Source of the DNA: JAVBTT01 sp031556035
GTDB lineage: Bacteria > Bacillota > Clostridia > Oscillospirales > UBA929
DNA length: 64,000 bases
Direction of reading: 5' to 3'
Assembly: GCA_031556035.1 (NCBI GenBank)
Contig: JAVBTT010000030.1
Location: 1-64,000 of the forward strand
Notes under the pieces: model-generated
What the model was told of the DNA's origin: nothing
Database searches by the model: none
Seen by the model: only the letters and a program-made list of their open reading frames with translations
Program-made: the position numbers and the translations under genes
Part shown: piece by piece, positions 41,929 through 50,473 of the stretch
How the letters are laid out: every line of letters begins with the position of its first letter
Numbering within the stretch: position 1 is the first letter of the stretch

Positions 41929-42874
41929 CAGCGTTTATACCCTGCTGCAACCACTGTCGCACATCGGGGAGAGCGAGAGCACGACAACGTTTTTGAATAC
42001 CGTCAGGGTAATGGGGCCGAGCGGCCCGTGCGAAGTGTTTGCATACACCGGAAACGCGCTGCGCGGGGCATGGCGAGACTGCGGGGCGGCCTATCTTCTA
42101 AACAGACTTAAGACGCTCGTCCCCAAAAAGGCGTTTCATCTTTTGTTCTCGGGCGGGAGTATCGGCGGAAAGCAGGAGGCCGATGTCGCCCAGGCCAAAG
42201 CCCTGCGGGATACGCTACCCTTCTTGTCGATATTCGGCGGCGGTGTGGGCAATCAGATACTCTCCGGCAAGATTGTCCAGACGTTTGCAATGCCGGTATG
42301 CGAGGAGACAGCGGACATTATCCCGCCCGGCAACCCGCATATCAACTACCGCAGGCTGGACACCAGTTGGCGGCTTATGACGGGCGAGACGGAGTTTAGC
42401 CGCAAGGATGACGAGAAGGGCGATTTGGGCGACCGGTATATTGCGCACCCTGCCGAGCAGATTGACATGATCGAAGGCAAGGCGAAGGGTAAGGCCAAGG
42501 GCGAGGACGGCCCCGCCACACAGATGCGGTACCGGGTCGAGTACCTGAGTGCGGGAGCGCAATTGTGGCACATGATGTATGCAACCTGTACGGAGCTGGA
42601 GCTTGGGGCGTTAGTGTCCGCAATCCATGAGTGGGCAAAGCGGCCGGTGCTCGGGGGAATGGCGGGGAAGGGCTTCGGCCTGGTCGACCTCGCAATGGAC
42701 ATCACAAGCGAAGATGGGGAGCGAGTCCCGTTCATCTCCGTGCGCGACGGCTACATGACCCTCGCTGACCCCGCAAAAGACGCCAAGGAGCAGTATGATA
42801 ACCATCTTAAGGCCCTGTATGACGCGGCGCTGGACAGCAATCGCGCCCCTATCGTGGGGCTTCTGGAGGGATAG
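41900..42874 (+). CDS. csf2: Csf2 (Cas7-like) backbone protein of a type IV CRISPR effector
   Basis: 324 residues from the ATG at 41900 behind AACGGAGG. RAMP/Cas7 superfamily, Csf2 branch: YTLLQPLSHIGESE at the N-terminus, TGNALRGAWRDCGAAYLL (about 50-67, the Csf2/Cas7 signature) and LLFSGGSIGGK (about 81-91). A C-terminal glycine-rich loop (KRPVLGGMAGKGFGLVDL) is typical of RAMP proteins. Csf2 polymerises along guide or other RNA. Overlaps the cas11-like gene by 29 nt and is followed by csf3 after 2 nt. This is the most secure member of the set. Confidence 0.88.
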   Translation: MNTEQTYRIDSVYTLLQPLSHIGESESTTTFLNTVRVMGPSGPCEVFAYTGNALRGAWRDCGAAYLLNRLKTLVPKKAFHLLFSGGSIGGKQEADVAQAKALRDTLPFLSIFGGGVGNQILSGKIVQTFAMPVCEETADIIPPGNPHINYRRLDTSWRLMTGETEFSRKDDEKGDLGDRYIAHPAEQIDMIEGKAKGKAKGEDGPATQMRYRVEYLSAGAQLWHMMYATCTELELGALVSAIHEWAKRPVLGGMAGKGFGLVDLAMDITSEDGERVPFISVRDGYMTLADPAKDAKEQYDNHLKALYDAALDSNRAPIVGLLEG

Positions 42875-42876
42875 AG

Positions 42877-43602
42877 TTGAGATCAACAACAGAGCCCTTT
42901 CGCGTAACATGCCGACTGCTTGACGGACGCCTTAATAGCGCTGACGGCCTGCTGTTCCTCGACTCCATCCTTTATCATGCATGGTTTATCAAATACGCTC
43001 CGCACGTATTGCAGGGACTTTCGGAAGACAACCACCCGCCGCACTTTGGTCTTCCGTTGCGGCAACTGGAAGGTGGCAGGTACGCCGCAAGCTGTGGTTT
43101 CTACCGGCAACATTCCGTTGATGTGGAGCAGTGGACGAAAAAGCCGAATTTCACCGACGCAGACAAGATGTCATTTCTGGACATCGGAAAGGCGGCAAAG
43201 GTAGACATCAGCTCCGGCCCCCACAGGGCTTACAGAATGCCCAATATCATCCGGCTTGTCGACCCCATAGAGTTTTACGGATTTGGCACCATCGCAAAGG
43301 TCGAAGAGCTTTTGCGCTGCATACCGTCAGTCGGGAAAAAGCCAGCAATGGGATGGGGCGCGGTCAAGTCATGGGGGGTAGAGCCCTGGCCGGAGGACTG
43401 GAGCACATGGACGGAGAGGTACGGGCTGATGCGTCCGATGCCCGTGGATGAGTATGGTGGAGACGACCGCGCCCGGTATCAGGTGAGGGAGTGCGCGATA
43501 AGGCCCCCGTCGTGGAAAGGGTGCAATCAAACGCTGTGCTATGTTCCGGAGGTGACGATAAGTGCTGAAAATATGCATGGTAGAGGCCTGCGCGGAGAGT
43601 GA
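42877..43602 (+). CDS. csf3: Csf3 (Cas5-like) protein of a type IV CRISPR effector
   Basis: 241 residues from the TTG at 42877, six nucleotides after GGAGGG. RAMP fold of the Cas5/Csf3 type: VTCRLLDGRLNSADGLLFLD at the start, and the Gly-rich loop SVGKKPAMGWGAVKSWGVEP (about 150-170). Csf3 caps the RNA 5' end in the type IV effector. Overlaps the radical SAM gene by 41 nt, so that gene belongs to the same operon. Confidence 0.82.
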   Translation: MRSTTEPFRVTCRLLDGRLNSADGLLFLDSILYHAWFIKYAPHVLQGLSEDNHPPHFGLPLRQLEGGRYAASCGFYRQHSVDVEQWTKKPNFTDADKMSFLDIGKAAKVDISSGPHRAYRMPNIIRLVDPIEFYGFGTIAKVEELLRCIPSVGKKPAMGWGAVKSWGVEPWPEDWSTWTERYGLMRPMPVDEYGGDDRARYQVRECAIRPPSWKGCNQTLCYVPEVTISAENMHGRGLRGE

Positions 43603-44794
43603 CAAGGGGTCTATCGGTGCCTTTTATGTCCGGCATCACGCCGAGCTGGCGGGATATCCTGTTGACGTGCGCAACGCCACGTCTGAAAAGTACGACGTTG
43701 AAATGATCAGTGTCCACCATTGCGAAGACTTTGTGCGGCTGGCCCAAATGCCGCGCAAGGCAAAGTGGCGCATCGTAGGCGGTCACCCCATGCAAAACAA
43801 CCCCCGCCCGGCAATCCCCTTTGCTGACGCAATCTGCGTAGGAGAGGGGGAGAGCTGGATAAAGAAAGCGTTGCCACTGTTGGACAAGGAAAGTGATATC
43901 CGAGCGTTGGCGGAATTGCCGGGGACGATTGTTTGCAAAGATTGGGTTCAGGGATCGCCGTTGCCCGCGCCGAACCACGAGAACCCCCTCCCCAGCAACC
44001 CCCCTTACCTGAACCGTCCAGGAACGCGGTCGGCGGCCTGGTACATAGAGATGGCGAGGGGATGCCCATACAAATGCGCATACTGCGAATTGGGTCACAG
44101 CTCCCCGTATCGTCGGTATTCGAAAGACCACTTGATTCAGGTAATTGATGCAGCAGACACAAAGGGAACCAGAAAGATCAACTTTTACGCTCCGGACGAA
44201 GCGTCTCATCCGGACTATCATGAGCTATACCAATATTTGCACGAGAAGGGGTTCAGCGCTGGGTTTTCGTCGATGCGCATAGAGTCGGTTCTGCGGAATC
44301 CGCCGCCGATTAAAAATAACCACTTGATCCGCGTCGGCGTAGATGGGCTGACCGAGGCGACCCGTAAACGAGTCAACAAGAACATAACAAACCAAATGAT
44401 CATCGACTATTATCGAATGTTCGTCGACCGGGGGCACTGCAACTTCAAAATGTTTATGATATTCGGATACCCTTGGGACACCTTGGATGATTTTCAAGAA
44501 TGGTCGGCAATGATGGATCGTGTGTTCTCGCTGCCTCTGAAAAAAAACGTATCCCTGCGGATCAAGTGGACGCCCTTCATCCCGCAGCCGTGTACACCGT
44601 TGGGCAGCTCGACCCCGAATTACACTTGGGATATGTACCAAGAAATAGAGATGTGGCACGCGATTCACAGGAGGCCAATGCGCAACCCGGGGTGGTACGT
44701 AGAAAACGACGGGGTCATGTCCCAAAGGTCACACGCAAAGCAATGCAAATTAACGTGCGGTGATGAACGTGTATTGCTTGCAATGCGGACATGA
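43562..44794 (+). CDS. B12-binding-like radical SAM protein in the csf operon
   Basis: 410 residues from the GTG at 43562, with GGAGGTGA upstream and inside the csf3 end. Radical SAM cluster motif CPYKCAYC (C168, C172, C175) followed by a partial TIM barrel. The N-terminal 120 residues look like the Rossmann B12-binding-type domain, with RIVGGHPM and AICVGEGESWIK as in B12-radical SAM proteins, but without the DxHxxG corrinoid motif. Substrate unknown. Not a known core partner of type IV systems; coupling by overlap is the main evidence of a joint role. Confidence 0.8.
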   Translation: MLKICMVEACAESDKGSIGAFYVRHHAELAGYPVDVRNATSEKYDVEMISVHHCEDFVRLAQMPRKAKWRIVGGHPMQNNPRPAIPFADAICVGEGESWIKKALPLLDKESDIRALAELPGTIVCKDWVQGSPLPAPNHENPLPSNPPYLNRPGTRSAAWYIEMARGCPYKCAYCELGHSSPYRRYSKDHLIQVIDAADTKGTRKINFYAPDEASHPDYHELYQYLHEKGFSAGFSSMRIESVLRNPPPIKNNHLIRVGVDGLTEATRKRVNKNITNQMIIDYYRMFVDRGHCNFKMFMIFGYPWDTLDDFQEWSAMMDRVFSLPLKKNVSLRIKWTPFIPQPCTPLGSSTPNYTWDMYQEIEMWHAIHRRPMRNPGWYVENDGVMSQRSHAKQCKLTCGDERVLLAMRT

Positions 44795-44807
44795 AAGGCG
44801 CGACGCT

Positions 44808-45392
44808 ATGGATAATCGTTACTCCCACTCAACCGCCGCCGACCTTGCCCGCATGACAGGGTATCACCGGACAACAATCGTGGAATGGATTCGCGCGGGG
44901 AAGGTTGGGGCGTGGGGGAAAGCGACTAAAAGCCCTAATTGCCATTACAAGATTTATGACAAGGAGTTTCGCCCCCGCAACGTAGAGCGTCTGAAGGGCG
45001 GGAAGCCCTACCCGAAGCACAGTAAGACGTACAGCAATGCGGAGATGTACATAATGCGCAACTGCGCACAACTCCCCGCCCGTGTGGTTGCAAGGATGAT
45101 TGGGCGTAGCGCCAACGCTGTCAGAGTCAAGCGCTGCCTTATGCGCAAGCAAGGCGAGATTCCCGCCGTGGGGCGCACCGTCACAGCAGCCAGAGGCCCG
45201 TCCCCTCCAGCAGTCCCAGCGCAAGCGGGTTGCGGGCGTACGGACTGCAAGTACCACGGGCGCAACGGTATTGGATGTAACTTTTTATACTGGACTTTCC
45301 AGCGTAGGGGCTGCCCTGCAGGGAACGAGTGCCTGAGATACACCCCCCTAGCAGTAGGTGAAGTCCGGGGATTCAGATCGAAAGCGAGGTGA
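44808..45392 (+). CDS. Phage HTH protein with C-terminal Cys/His cluster
   Basis: 194 residues from the ATG at 44808 behind AAAGGCG; GTG/ATG starts at 44760/44763 inside the radical SAM gene would add 16 residues. The N-terminal part has an HTH (LARMTGYHRTTIVEWIRAGKVG), then a second SANT/HTH-like region (YSNAEMYIMRNCAQLPARVVARMIGRS), then CGRTDCKYHGRNGIGC...CPAGNEC, a putative zinc site seen in many phage proteins. Probably a DNA-binding regulator. Confidence 0.65.
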   Translation: MDNRYSHSTAADLARMTGYHRTTIVEWIRAGKVGAWGKATKSPNCHYKIYDKEFRPRNVERLKGGKPYPKHSKTYSNAEMYIMRNCAQLPARVVARMIGRSANAVRVKRCLMRKQGEIPAVGRTVTAARGPSPPAVPAQAGCGRTDCKYHGRNGIGCNFLYWTFQRRGCPAGNECLRYTPLAVGEVRGFRSKAR

Positions 45393-45658
45393 GTCTGGTG
45401 GATGAGGCGTTTTACACAATAGATTCCCTGGCGGAGCGCTGGTCGGTCAGTCGTAAAACCGTGGAGCGCCTTATCGCAAAGGGTGACCTGAAGGCTGTAA
45501 AGATGGGCAGGATTGTCCGCATACCTCCAGAGTACGCCGAGGAGTACATACGGGAGCACGGGATTATAGGCCAACCCTCCACGGGTCACCGCCAGATATA
45601 TCAGAGTAAGCCAAGGAGGGCGGCGGCCCCCGCCTACGTCAAAGGCCCATGGGTATGA
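45389..45658 (+). CDS. Helix-turn-helix protein, excisionase/AlpA-like
   Basis: 89 residues with an excisionase-type winged helix (FYTIDSLAERWSVSRKTVERLIAKGDLKAVKMGRIVRIP). May serve as recombination directionality factor or as regulator. Overlaps the preceding gene's stop by 4 nt. Confidence 0.8.
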   Translation: MSLVDEAFYTIDSLAERWSVSRKTVERLIAKGDLKAVKMGRIVRIPPEYAEEYIREHGIIGQPSTGHRQIYQSKPRRAAAPAYVKGPWV

Positions 45659-45942
45659 TGCCCTACCGTCTGGCGGCCCTGACGGGCGTAATAGCGTGCC
45701 TGGGGATCATGGGTATCATCGCCTGGGGATACCGGGAGGAGATCACGGACGCAACAAGGAGGCTTGCCGCATGGGGAGCAAGACTGTGTCGGCGGATCAC
45801 GCGTTTGACGACGAGGAGCCGTTTGGCATTATCAGGTTTGGGTCGGCTGTTATCGCGGGCGCTACGGTGTGCCCGATCTGCAATCAGGAGATCACGCGCG
45901 AGGGCGGCAAGACGAAATGTGAAAATTGTAAAGTGGAGGTAG
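45655..45942 (+). CDS. Possible short membrane protein
   Basis: About 95 residues with a single N-terminal hydrophobic helix (ALTGVIACLGIMGIIAWGY) and a very basic remainder. It overlaps the next gene by 172 nt, and the Arg-rich tail may be spurious. Low confidence. Confidence 0.35.
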   Translation: MMPYRLAALTGVIACLGIMGIIAWGYREEITDATRRLAAWGARLCRRITRLTTRSRLALSGLGRLLSRALRCARSAIRRSRARAARRNVKIVKWR

Positions 45943-45989
45943 ATATATGCTGTCATGGCTGCGCCGGAAGCGGCGCGAGTGGGGCCTGA
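45771..45989 (+). CDS. Small zinc-finger phage protein
   Basis: 72 residues from the ATG at 45771 behind AAGGAGG. CPICNQE...CENC zinc ribbon followed by CCHGC. Function unknown. Confidence 0.65.
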   Translation: MGSKTVSADHAFDDEEPFGIIRFGSAVIAGATVCPICNQEITREGGKTKCENCKVEVDICCHGCAGSGASGA

Positions 45990-46020
45990 GGCGGGCCGCG
46001 TACATATTCGGGAGGGCGAG

Positions 46021-46170
46021 ATGAAAAAGCTGTATATGTGCCATAGTTGTATAAGCAAGGCCGCCAGCGCGGGCTACGTCGTGGGCGCGGAGATCAAGCT
46101 GAACGAGACGTGCTGCCTGTGCGGCAAGCGTGCGGCGACAGTCCGCGAGGTGCGGAAGCGTGAAAAATGA
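46021..46170 (+). CDS. Small CxxC phage protein
   Basis: 49 residues, ATG at 46021 with GGGAGGGCG upstream. CHSC and CCLCGKR pairs suggest a zinc knuckle. Function unknown. Confidence 0.6.
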   Translation: MKKLYMCHSCISKAASAGYVVGAEIKLNETCCLCGKRAATVREVRKREK

Positions 46171-46390
46171 TTGCCCCTGCCCCCAATGCCGGGGCGCGGA
46201 GCCGCCGGATGCGCCGTACCGCTGCGAGTGTGGGGAGGCGACGCACTTCCCCGAGTGGCGCGGCGACCGGGCCTACTGCGAGAGGTGCGCGGAGAAGATA
46301 GAGGAGGAACCCAATGGAGCAAGAACTCATTATTATAGAGCAGCTGCCCGTCATCACCGAGCGCTTGGCGCTGCTCAGCGAGGAAATTGA
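46160..46390 (+). CDS. Small multi-CxxC phage protein
   Basis: 76 residues from the GTG at 46160. Three Cys pairs (CPCPQC, CECGEATHF, CERCAEK) indicate zinc binding. Overlaps the next gene by 77 nt, so the C-terminal tail may be non-functional. Confidence 0.5.
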   Translation: MKNDCPCPQCRGAEPPDAPYRCECGEATHFPEWRGDRAYCERCAEKIEEEPNGARTHYYRAAARHHRALGAAQRGN

Positions 46391-47141
46391 CGGCAGGATA
46401 TGCGCTGCACTCGCCCTTGAGTGCACCGAGGAAACGGTCAAGGCCGTCAAGGCGCTGCGCTCAGAGCTGACAAAAGATTTCGGAGAGCTCGAAAACCGGA
46501 GGAAGGCCGTAAAGTCATCGATCATGAAGCCTTACGAGCGCTTTGAGGCCGCATACAAACAATACGTATCGGATAAGTACAGGAGCGCCGACGCCCAGCT
46601 CAAGGCCAAGATTGACGGCGTAGAGGGCGAGATCAAGCAAAGAAAGTACGACGCCCTGAAGGAGTATTTTGACGAGTACCGCCTAAGCCGTGGCGCGGAC
46701 TTTATTGACATGGACTCATGGCGTCCCAACGTCACGTTGACCGCAACCCTCCCCGCCCTGAAAAAAGAGGGCAAGGCGTACGTCGACCGCATTTGCGACG
46801 ACCTTGCGCTCATCGAGACGCAGGAGCACAAGACGGAAATCCTCGTCGAGTACCGGCGCTCGCTGAATGTGTCCCAGGCGATAACCTCTGTCGCGGAGCG
46901 CCACAGGGCTATTGAGGAGCAAAAGCGCCGACAGGATGAGGCCGAGGCCCGGCGGGCGGCTGAGCAGGAAGTTGTAAAGCGGGTTGAGGCTGCCGCGCCC
47001 GCTCCCCTTCCTGCTCCCACGGTCGCGCCGGTGGAAGATGGCGACCCCATGCTGACCGTTGGATTCAAGGTGACGCACAGGCGCTCCAAGCTCAAGGAAC
47101 TCAAGGGATTTTTGGAGGACGGGGGATACCAGTATGAGTGA
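46314..47141 (+). CDS. DUF1351 phage protein
   Basis: 275 residues, mainly charged helices that are probably coiled coil (about 15-230), with the DUF1351 pattern (LNVSQAITSVAERHRAIEEQK) and a short C-terminal domain (LTVGFKVTHRRSKLKELKGFLEDGGYQYE). DUF1351 proteins lie next to recT in many Firmicutes phages and may aid recombination. ATG at 46314 behind GAGGAGGA. Confidence 0.85.
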   Translation: MEQELIIIEQLPVITERLALLSEEIDGRICAALALECTEETVKAVKALRSELTKDFGELENRRKAVKSSIMKPYERFEAAYKQYVSDKYRSADAQLKAKIDGVEGEIKQRKYDALKEYFDEYRLSRGADFIDMDSWRPNVTLTATLPALKKEGKAYVDRICDDLALIETQEHKTEILVEYRRSLNVSQAITSVAERHRAIEEQKRRQDEAEARRAAEQEVVKRVEAAAPAPLPAPTVAPVEDGDPMLTVGFKVTHRRSKLKELKGFLEDGGYQYE

Positions 47142-47418
47142 CATGGAACACGCAAGCAACATTGTAGCGGTCAAGTTCCAAGACAAATTCAGGCTGGGCG
47201 AGTTCTATGGCCGCGAGTATCATTACCTTTCAAGCCTTGATGTTTCGGTTGGCGATATCGTTGACGTGCAAACCGCGAGGGGGCCCGGCGTGGCAATAGT
47301 TACGCAAATAAACGTCCCCGAGAGCAAGGTCGACGAGCGCATAATGCCACTCTTGAAGGAGATATCAGGGCTGCATAAGACGGAAAGCGAGGAGCAGATA
47401 TGCAAAACACAGCAATAG
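47134..47418 (+). CDS. Small phage protein of the recombination cluster
   Basis: 94 residues, with a beta-rich, OB- or SH3-like core (VGDIVDVQTARGPGVAIVTQINV). Lies between DUF1351 and recT with overlaps on both sides. Function unknown. Confidence 0.65.
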   Translation: MSDMEHASNIVAVKFQDKFRLGEFYGREYHYLSSLDVSVGDIVDVQTARGPGVAIVTQINVPESKVDERIMPLLKEISGLHKTESEEQICKTQQ

Positions 47419-48314
47419 CGCAGCGCCCGAAGTTCAGCGTCGCCATTCAGACGGACGGCTATAAAAAGCTCATCAACAACACCCTCCAGGACCCGAAACG
47501 CGCCCAGCGGTTCATCGCGTCCGTGAGCTCCGCCGTCGCCGTGAACCCCACTTTACAGGAGTGCGACGCGGGCACGATCCTCTCCTGCGCACTTCTCGGG
47601 GAAAGCCTGAACCTCTCCCCCTCCCCCCAGCTCGGGCAATACTATCTTGTGCCGTTCGACGACAAGAAGCGCGGGCACAAAGTCGCTACCTTCATTCTCG
47701 GCTACAAGGGCTACATCCAGCTTGCCATCCGCAGCGGACAGTACAAAAAGCTGAACGTGCTGGCAATAAAAAAGGGCGAGCTCGTGAGCTACGACGCCCT
47801 GACAGAGGAGATCGAGGTCAACCTCATTCAAGATGAGCTTGCCCGCGAAACCGCTGAAACCATCGGCTATTACGCGATGTTCGAGTATGTGAACGGCTTC
47901 AAAAAGGCCCTCTACTGGAGCAAGGAGAAGATGCTCGCCCATGCAAACCGGTACAGCGCGGCGTTCAGTGTCGGCCCCGTGAAAGCCAGAGACCCCAAGT
48001 TCAACAAAGTCTCCTACGCCGATTACGCCGCCGGGAAGATTCCCAAGGGTACGGAATGGCTCTATTCAAGCTTCTGGTACAAGGACTTTGACGGCATGGC
48101 CTACAAGACAATGCTCCGGCAACTCATCAGCAAGTGGGGAGTCATGTCCATCGAGATGCGCGACGCCTTTGAGCACGACGACACCATAGTCAACGCCGAC
48201 GGCACGGCGGACTATGTGGTCGGAGAGGAAATTCCGACTCAGCCCGAGATTCCGGATCCCATCGATATACCCGACGTTGGCGCTCAGGCCGCTCTTTCAT
48301 TGTCCGACCTGTGA
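47400..48314 (+). CDS. recT: RecT-family single-strand annealing protein
   Basis: 304 residues. RecT signature: LNLSPSPQLGQYYLVPFDDKK...ATFILGYKGYIQLAIRSGQYKK and KDFDGMAYKTMLRQLISKWG. It anneals single strands in phage recombination. No exonuclease of the RecE/YqaJ type is seen beside it; the MBL-fold gene directly downstream occupies that position. Confidence 0.93.
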   Translation: MQNTAIAQRPKFSVAIQTDGYKKLINNTLQDPKRAQRFIASVSSAVAVNPTLQECDAGTILSCALLGESLNLSPSPQLGQYYLVPFDDKKRGHKVATFILGYKGYIQLAIRSGQYKKLNVLAIKKGELVSYDALTEEIEVNLIQDELARETAETIGYYAMFEYVNGFKKALYWSKEKMLAHANRYSAAFSVGPVKARDPKFNKVSYADYAAGKIPKGTEWLYSSFWYKDFDGMAYKTMLRQLISKWGVMSIEMRDAFEHDDTIVNADGTADYVVGEEIPTQPEIPDPIDIPDVGAQAALSLSDL

Positions 48315-48967
48315 TGATCGACTATAACATAATCTCCACCGGCTCCAAGGGAAACGCCGTGGTCATAAACAATCAGATTCTCATAGACTGCGGCGTCCCC
48401 TTCCGGGCCCTTCAAAATGTATACGGGGGACTGCAACTCGTTCTCCTCACGCACATTCACGGCGACCATTTCAACCAGCGCACAATCAGAAAATTGGCGC
48501 AGGAGCGACCGTCACTGCGCTTCGCTTGCCGGAAATGGCTGGTTGCGCCCCTTATCGAATGCGAGGTTGCGCCGCACAAAATTGACTTGCTCCAAGAGGG
48601 TGAAGCAATCTGCTACGGGCAGGACTCCCCGTCGATAGAATCCGTGACACTCGTGCACAACGTCCCGAACTGCGGATGGAAAGTCCACTTCCCGAACCAC
48701 TCCCATCTGTTCTACGCCACCGATACCAATGTCCTGGACGGCATAGAGGCCCGCAATTACGACCTGTACATGGTTGAGGCAAACTACAGCGAAGCGGAGA
48801 TAGCCGAGCGCATACGGCGCAAGCAGGACGCCGGGGAGTACTGCCACGAGTGGGACGTACTGCAAAATCATCTGAGCCGCGAAAAGGCGGACAATTGGCT
48901 GTATCAGAATATGGGGCCCGGCAGCGTGTACGTGTACTTGCACGAGCACGAGGAGCACACAGCATAA
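48314..48967 (+). CDS. MBL-fold hydrolase next to RecT
   Basis: 217 residues. Metallo-beta-lactamase fold: LIDCGVPF and THIHGDHFNQRTI (HxHxDH) with a later His/Asp set (YATDTNVLDGI). It overlaps the recT stop (TGATG). Such MBL proteins accompany RecT in many Firmicutes prophages and probably act as a nuclease. Confidence 0.85.
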   Translation: MIDYNIISTGSKGNAVVINNQILIDCGVPFRALQNVYGGLQLVLLTHIHGDHFNQRTIRKLAQERPSLRFACRKWLVAPLIECEVAPHKIDLLQEGEAICYGQDSPSIESVTLVHNVPNCGWKVHFPNHSHLFYATDTNVLDGIEARNYDLYMVEANYSEAEIAERIRRKQDAGEYCHEWDVLQNHLSREKADNWLYQNMGPGSVYVYLHEHEEHTA

Positions 48968-48980
48968 AGGCGGTGATGGG

Positions 48981-49643
48981 ATGCACGCAACCGGATACAT
49001 AAGCGAGATTCACCCCGGCGAGGGCTTCTATGCGTTCATCCCCTTCGCTGAGACGCATCTGCTCGACCGCCGCCAGATTACCGAGATCGAGGCCCGCATT
49101 GACGATGGCAGGATTATCTCAGCGGATCAGCGCAAAAAGGTGTACGCGACGCTCCGGGATATCGGCACCTACACCGGGCATACGCCGGACGAGGTAAAGG
49201 CGCTGATGAAGTATGACCACATAGCCAAGACGGGCTGTGACTACTTTTCCCTGTCGGACTGCTCAATGACGACGGCCAACGAGTTTTTGTCCCACCTCCT
49301 TGACTTCTGCGTCGAGTGGGACATCCCGACCGCCGACCGCCTTCTCAGCCGCTCCCCTGATATCTCACGCGCCGTCTACGCCTGCCTGATTCATAAGCGC
49401 TGCGTGATCTGCGGGAAGCCCGCGCAACTCCACCATGTGGATCGGATCGGTATGGGGCGGGACCGCAGGGAGATCACACACGAGGGCATGAGGGCACAGC
49501 CGCTATGCGGCGGCGTGAGGGGCCACCACGACGAGGCGCACAGCCTCGGGCAAAAGACTTTTGACGACAAGTACCACGTTTACGGCATCCGGATAGATCG
49601 CGAACTGTGCCGGATATGGAAAGTGAAAGCGGGTGATGGCTGA
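48981..49643 (+). CDS. Putative HNH nuclease (HNHc_6 type)
   Basis: 220 residues. C-terminal Cys/His-rich nuclease-like part: KRCVICGKPAQLHHVDRIGMG and LCGGVRGHHDEAH. The N-terminal part is typical of this phage family. Probably acts in recombination or replication. ATG at 48981 behind AAAGGCGGTG. Confidence 0.8.
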   Translation: MHATGYISEIHPGEGFYAFIPFAETHLLDRRQITEIEARIDDGRIISADQRKKVYATLRDIGTYTGHTPDEVKALMKYDHIAKTGCDYFSLSDCSMTTANEFLSHLLDFCVEWDIPTADRLLSRSPDISRAVYACLIHKRCVICGKPAQLHHVDRIGMGRDRREITHEGMRAQPLCGGVRGHHDEAHSLGQKTFDDKYHVYGIRIDRELCRIWKVKAGDG

Positions 49644-49645
49644 GT

Positions 49646-50473
49646 GTGGAGGGATACATAAAAATCCACCGCTCAATGCTTGATTGGCAGTGGTACGGGG
49701 ACATGGTGGTAACGGCGGTATTTCTGCACCTGCTTCTCACGGCGGCCTTCAAAGATGGCTATTTCAAGGGAAAGCCAATATTGCGCGGCCAGGCCGTCAT
49801 AGGGCGCAAAAAGCTTGCTGAGATGCTCGGACTCAGCGAGCAACAGGTGCGCACAGCAATTGACAAACTCAAGTCTTCAGGCGAAATCACAGTGAAAGCT
49901 TTTAGTAAGTACTCGGTCGCAAGCATCGTAAATTACGACCTTTATCAAAGTGCGGACGAAACGCCCACCAGCAAACAACCAGCTAAACTAATTGCACCGC
50001 AAGACATTGGGGCAACCTGTAACTATTTATCAACCAGCAATCAACCAGCAGATAACCACATCTTAAGAAAGAAAGAAGATATAGAAGATACTAACGTATC
50101 TTCTTGTCGCGACACCGCTGAACGCGGTGCGGACGAGAGGACTCACGCGAAGAGAAAAAGAACGCCCAAAAGCTTCGAGCATGATAGCAACCCATACCTC
50201 GCCGCCGAGTATATGGCAAAGCGCATTGTTCGCCATACGCCCAACTTCCCACAGCTTCGCGAAGGAAAGCGGGAGGACACGTTGCAGCGCTGGGCGGCAG
50301 ATATCGACAAGCTGCTGAGGCTCGATGGCGTGGACTTCGAAGAATTCAAGCGCGTCCTCGCGTTTTCGCAGACTGATCACTTCTGGCAAAAGAATATTCT
50401 GTCCGGGAAAAAGCTGAGGGAGCAGTATCCAACGCTGCTCGTACGAATGGGGGGAGACGATGGGCCCGATTGA
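49646..50473 (+). CDS. Phage replication initiator-like protein with winged helix
   Basis: 275 residues from the GTG at 49646. The N-terminal winged helix (IKIHRSMLDWQWYGDMVV...GRKKLAEMLGLSEQQVRTAIDKLKSSGEI) matches phage replisome-organiser proteins. A low-complexity linker (about 105-175) precedes a DnaD-like C-terminal helical part ending FWQKNILSGKKLREQYPTL. It probably loads the helicase coded next, which starts 14 nt inside it. Confidence 0.82.
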   Translation: MEGYIKIHRSMLDWQWYGDMVVTAVFLHLLLTAAFKDGYFKGKPILRGQAVIGRKKLAEMLGLSEQQVRTAIDKLKSSGEITVKAFSKYSVASIVNYDLYQSADETPTSKQPAKLIAPQDIGATCNYLSTSNQPADNHILRKKEDIEDTNVSSCRDTAERGADERTHAKRKRTPKSFEHDSNPYLAAEYMAKRIVRHTPNFPQLREGKREDTLQRWAADIDKLLRLDGVDFEEFKRVLAFSQTDHFWQKNILSGKKLREQYPTLLVRMGGDDGPD

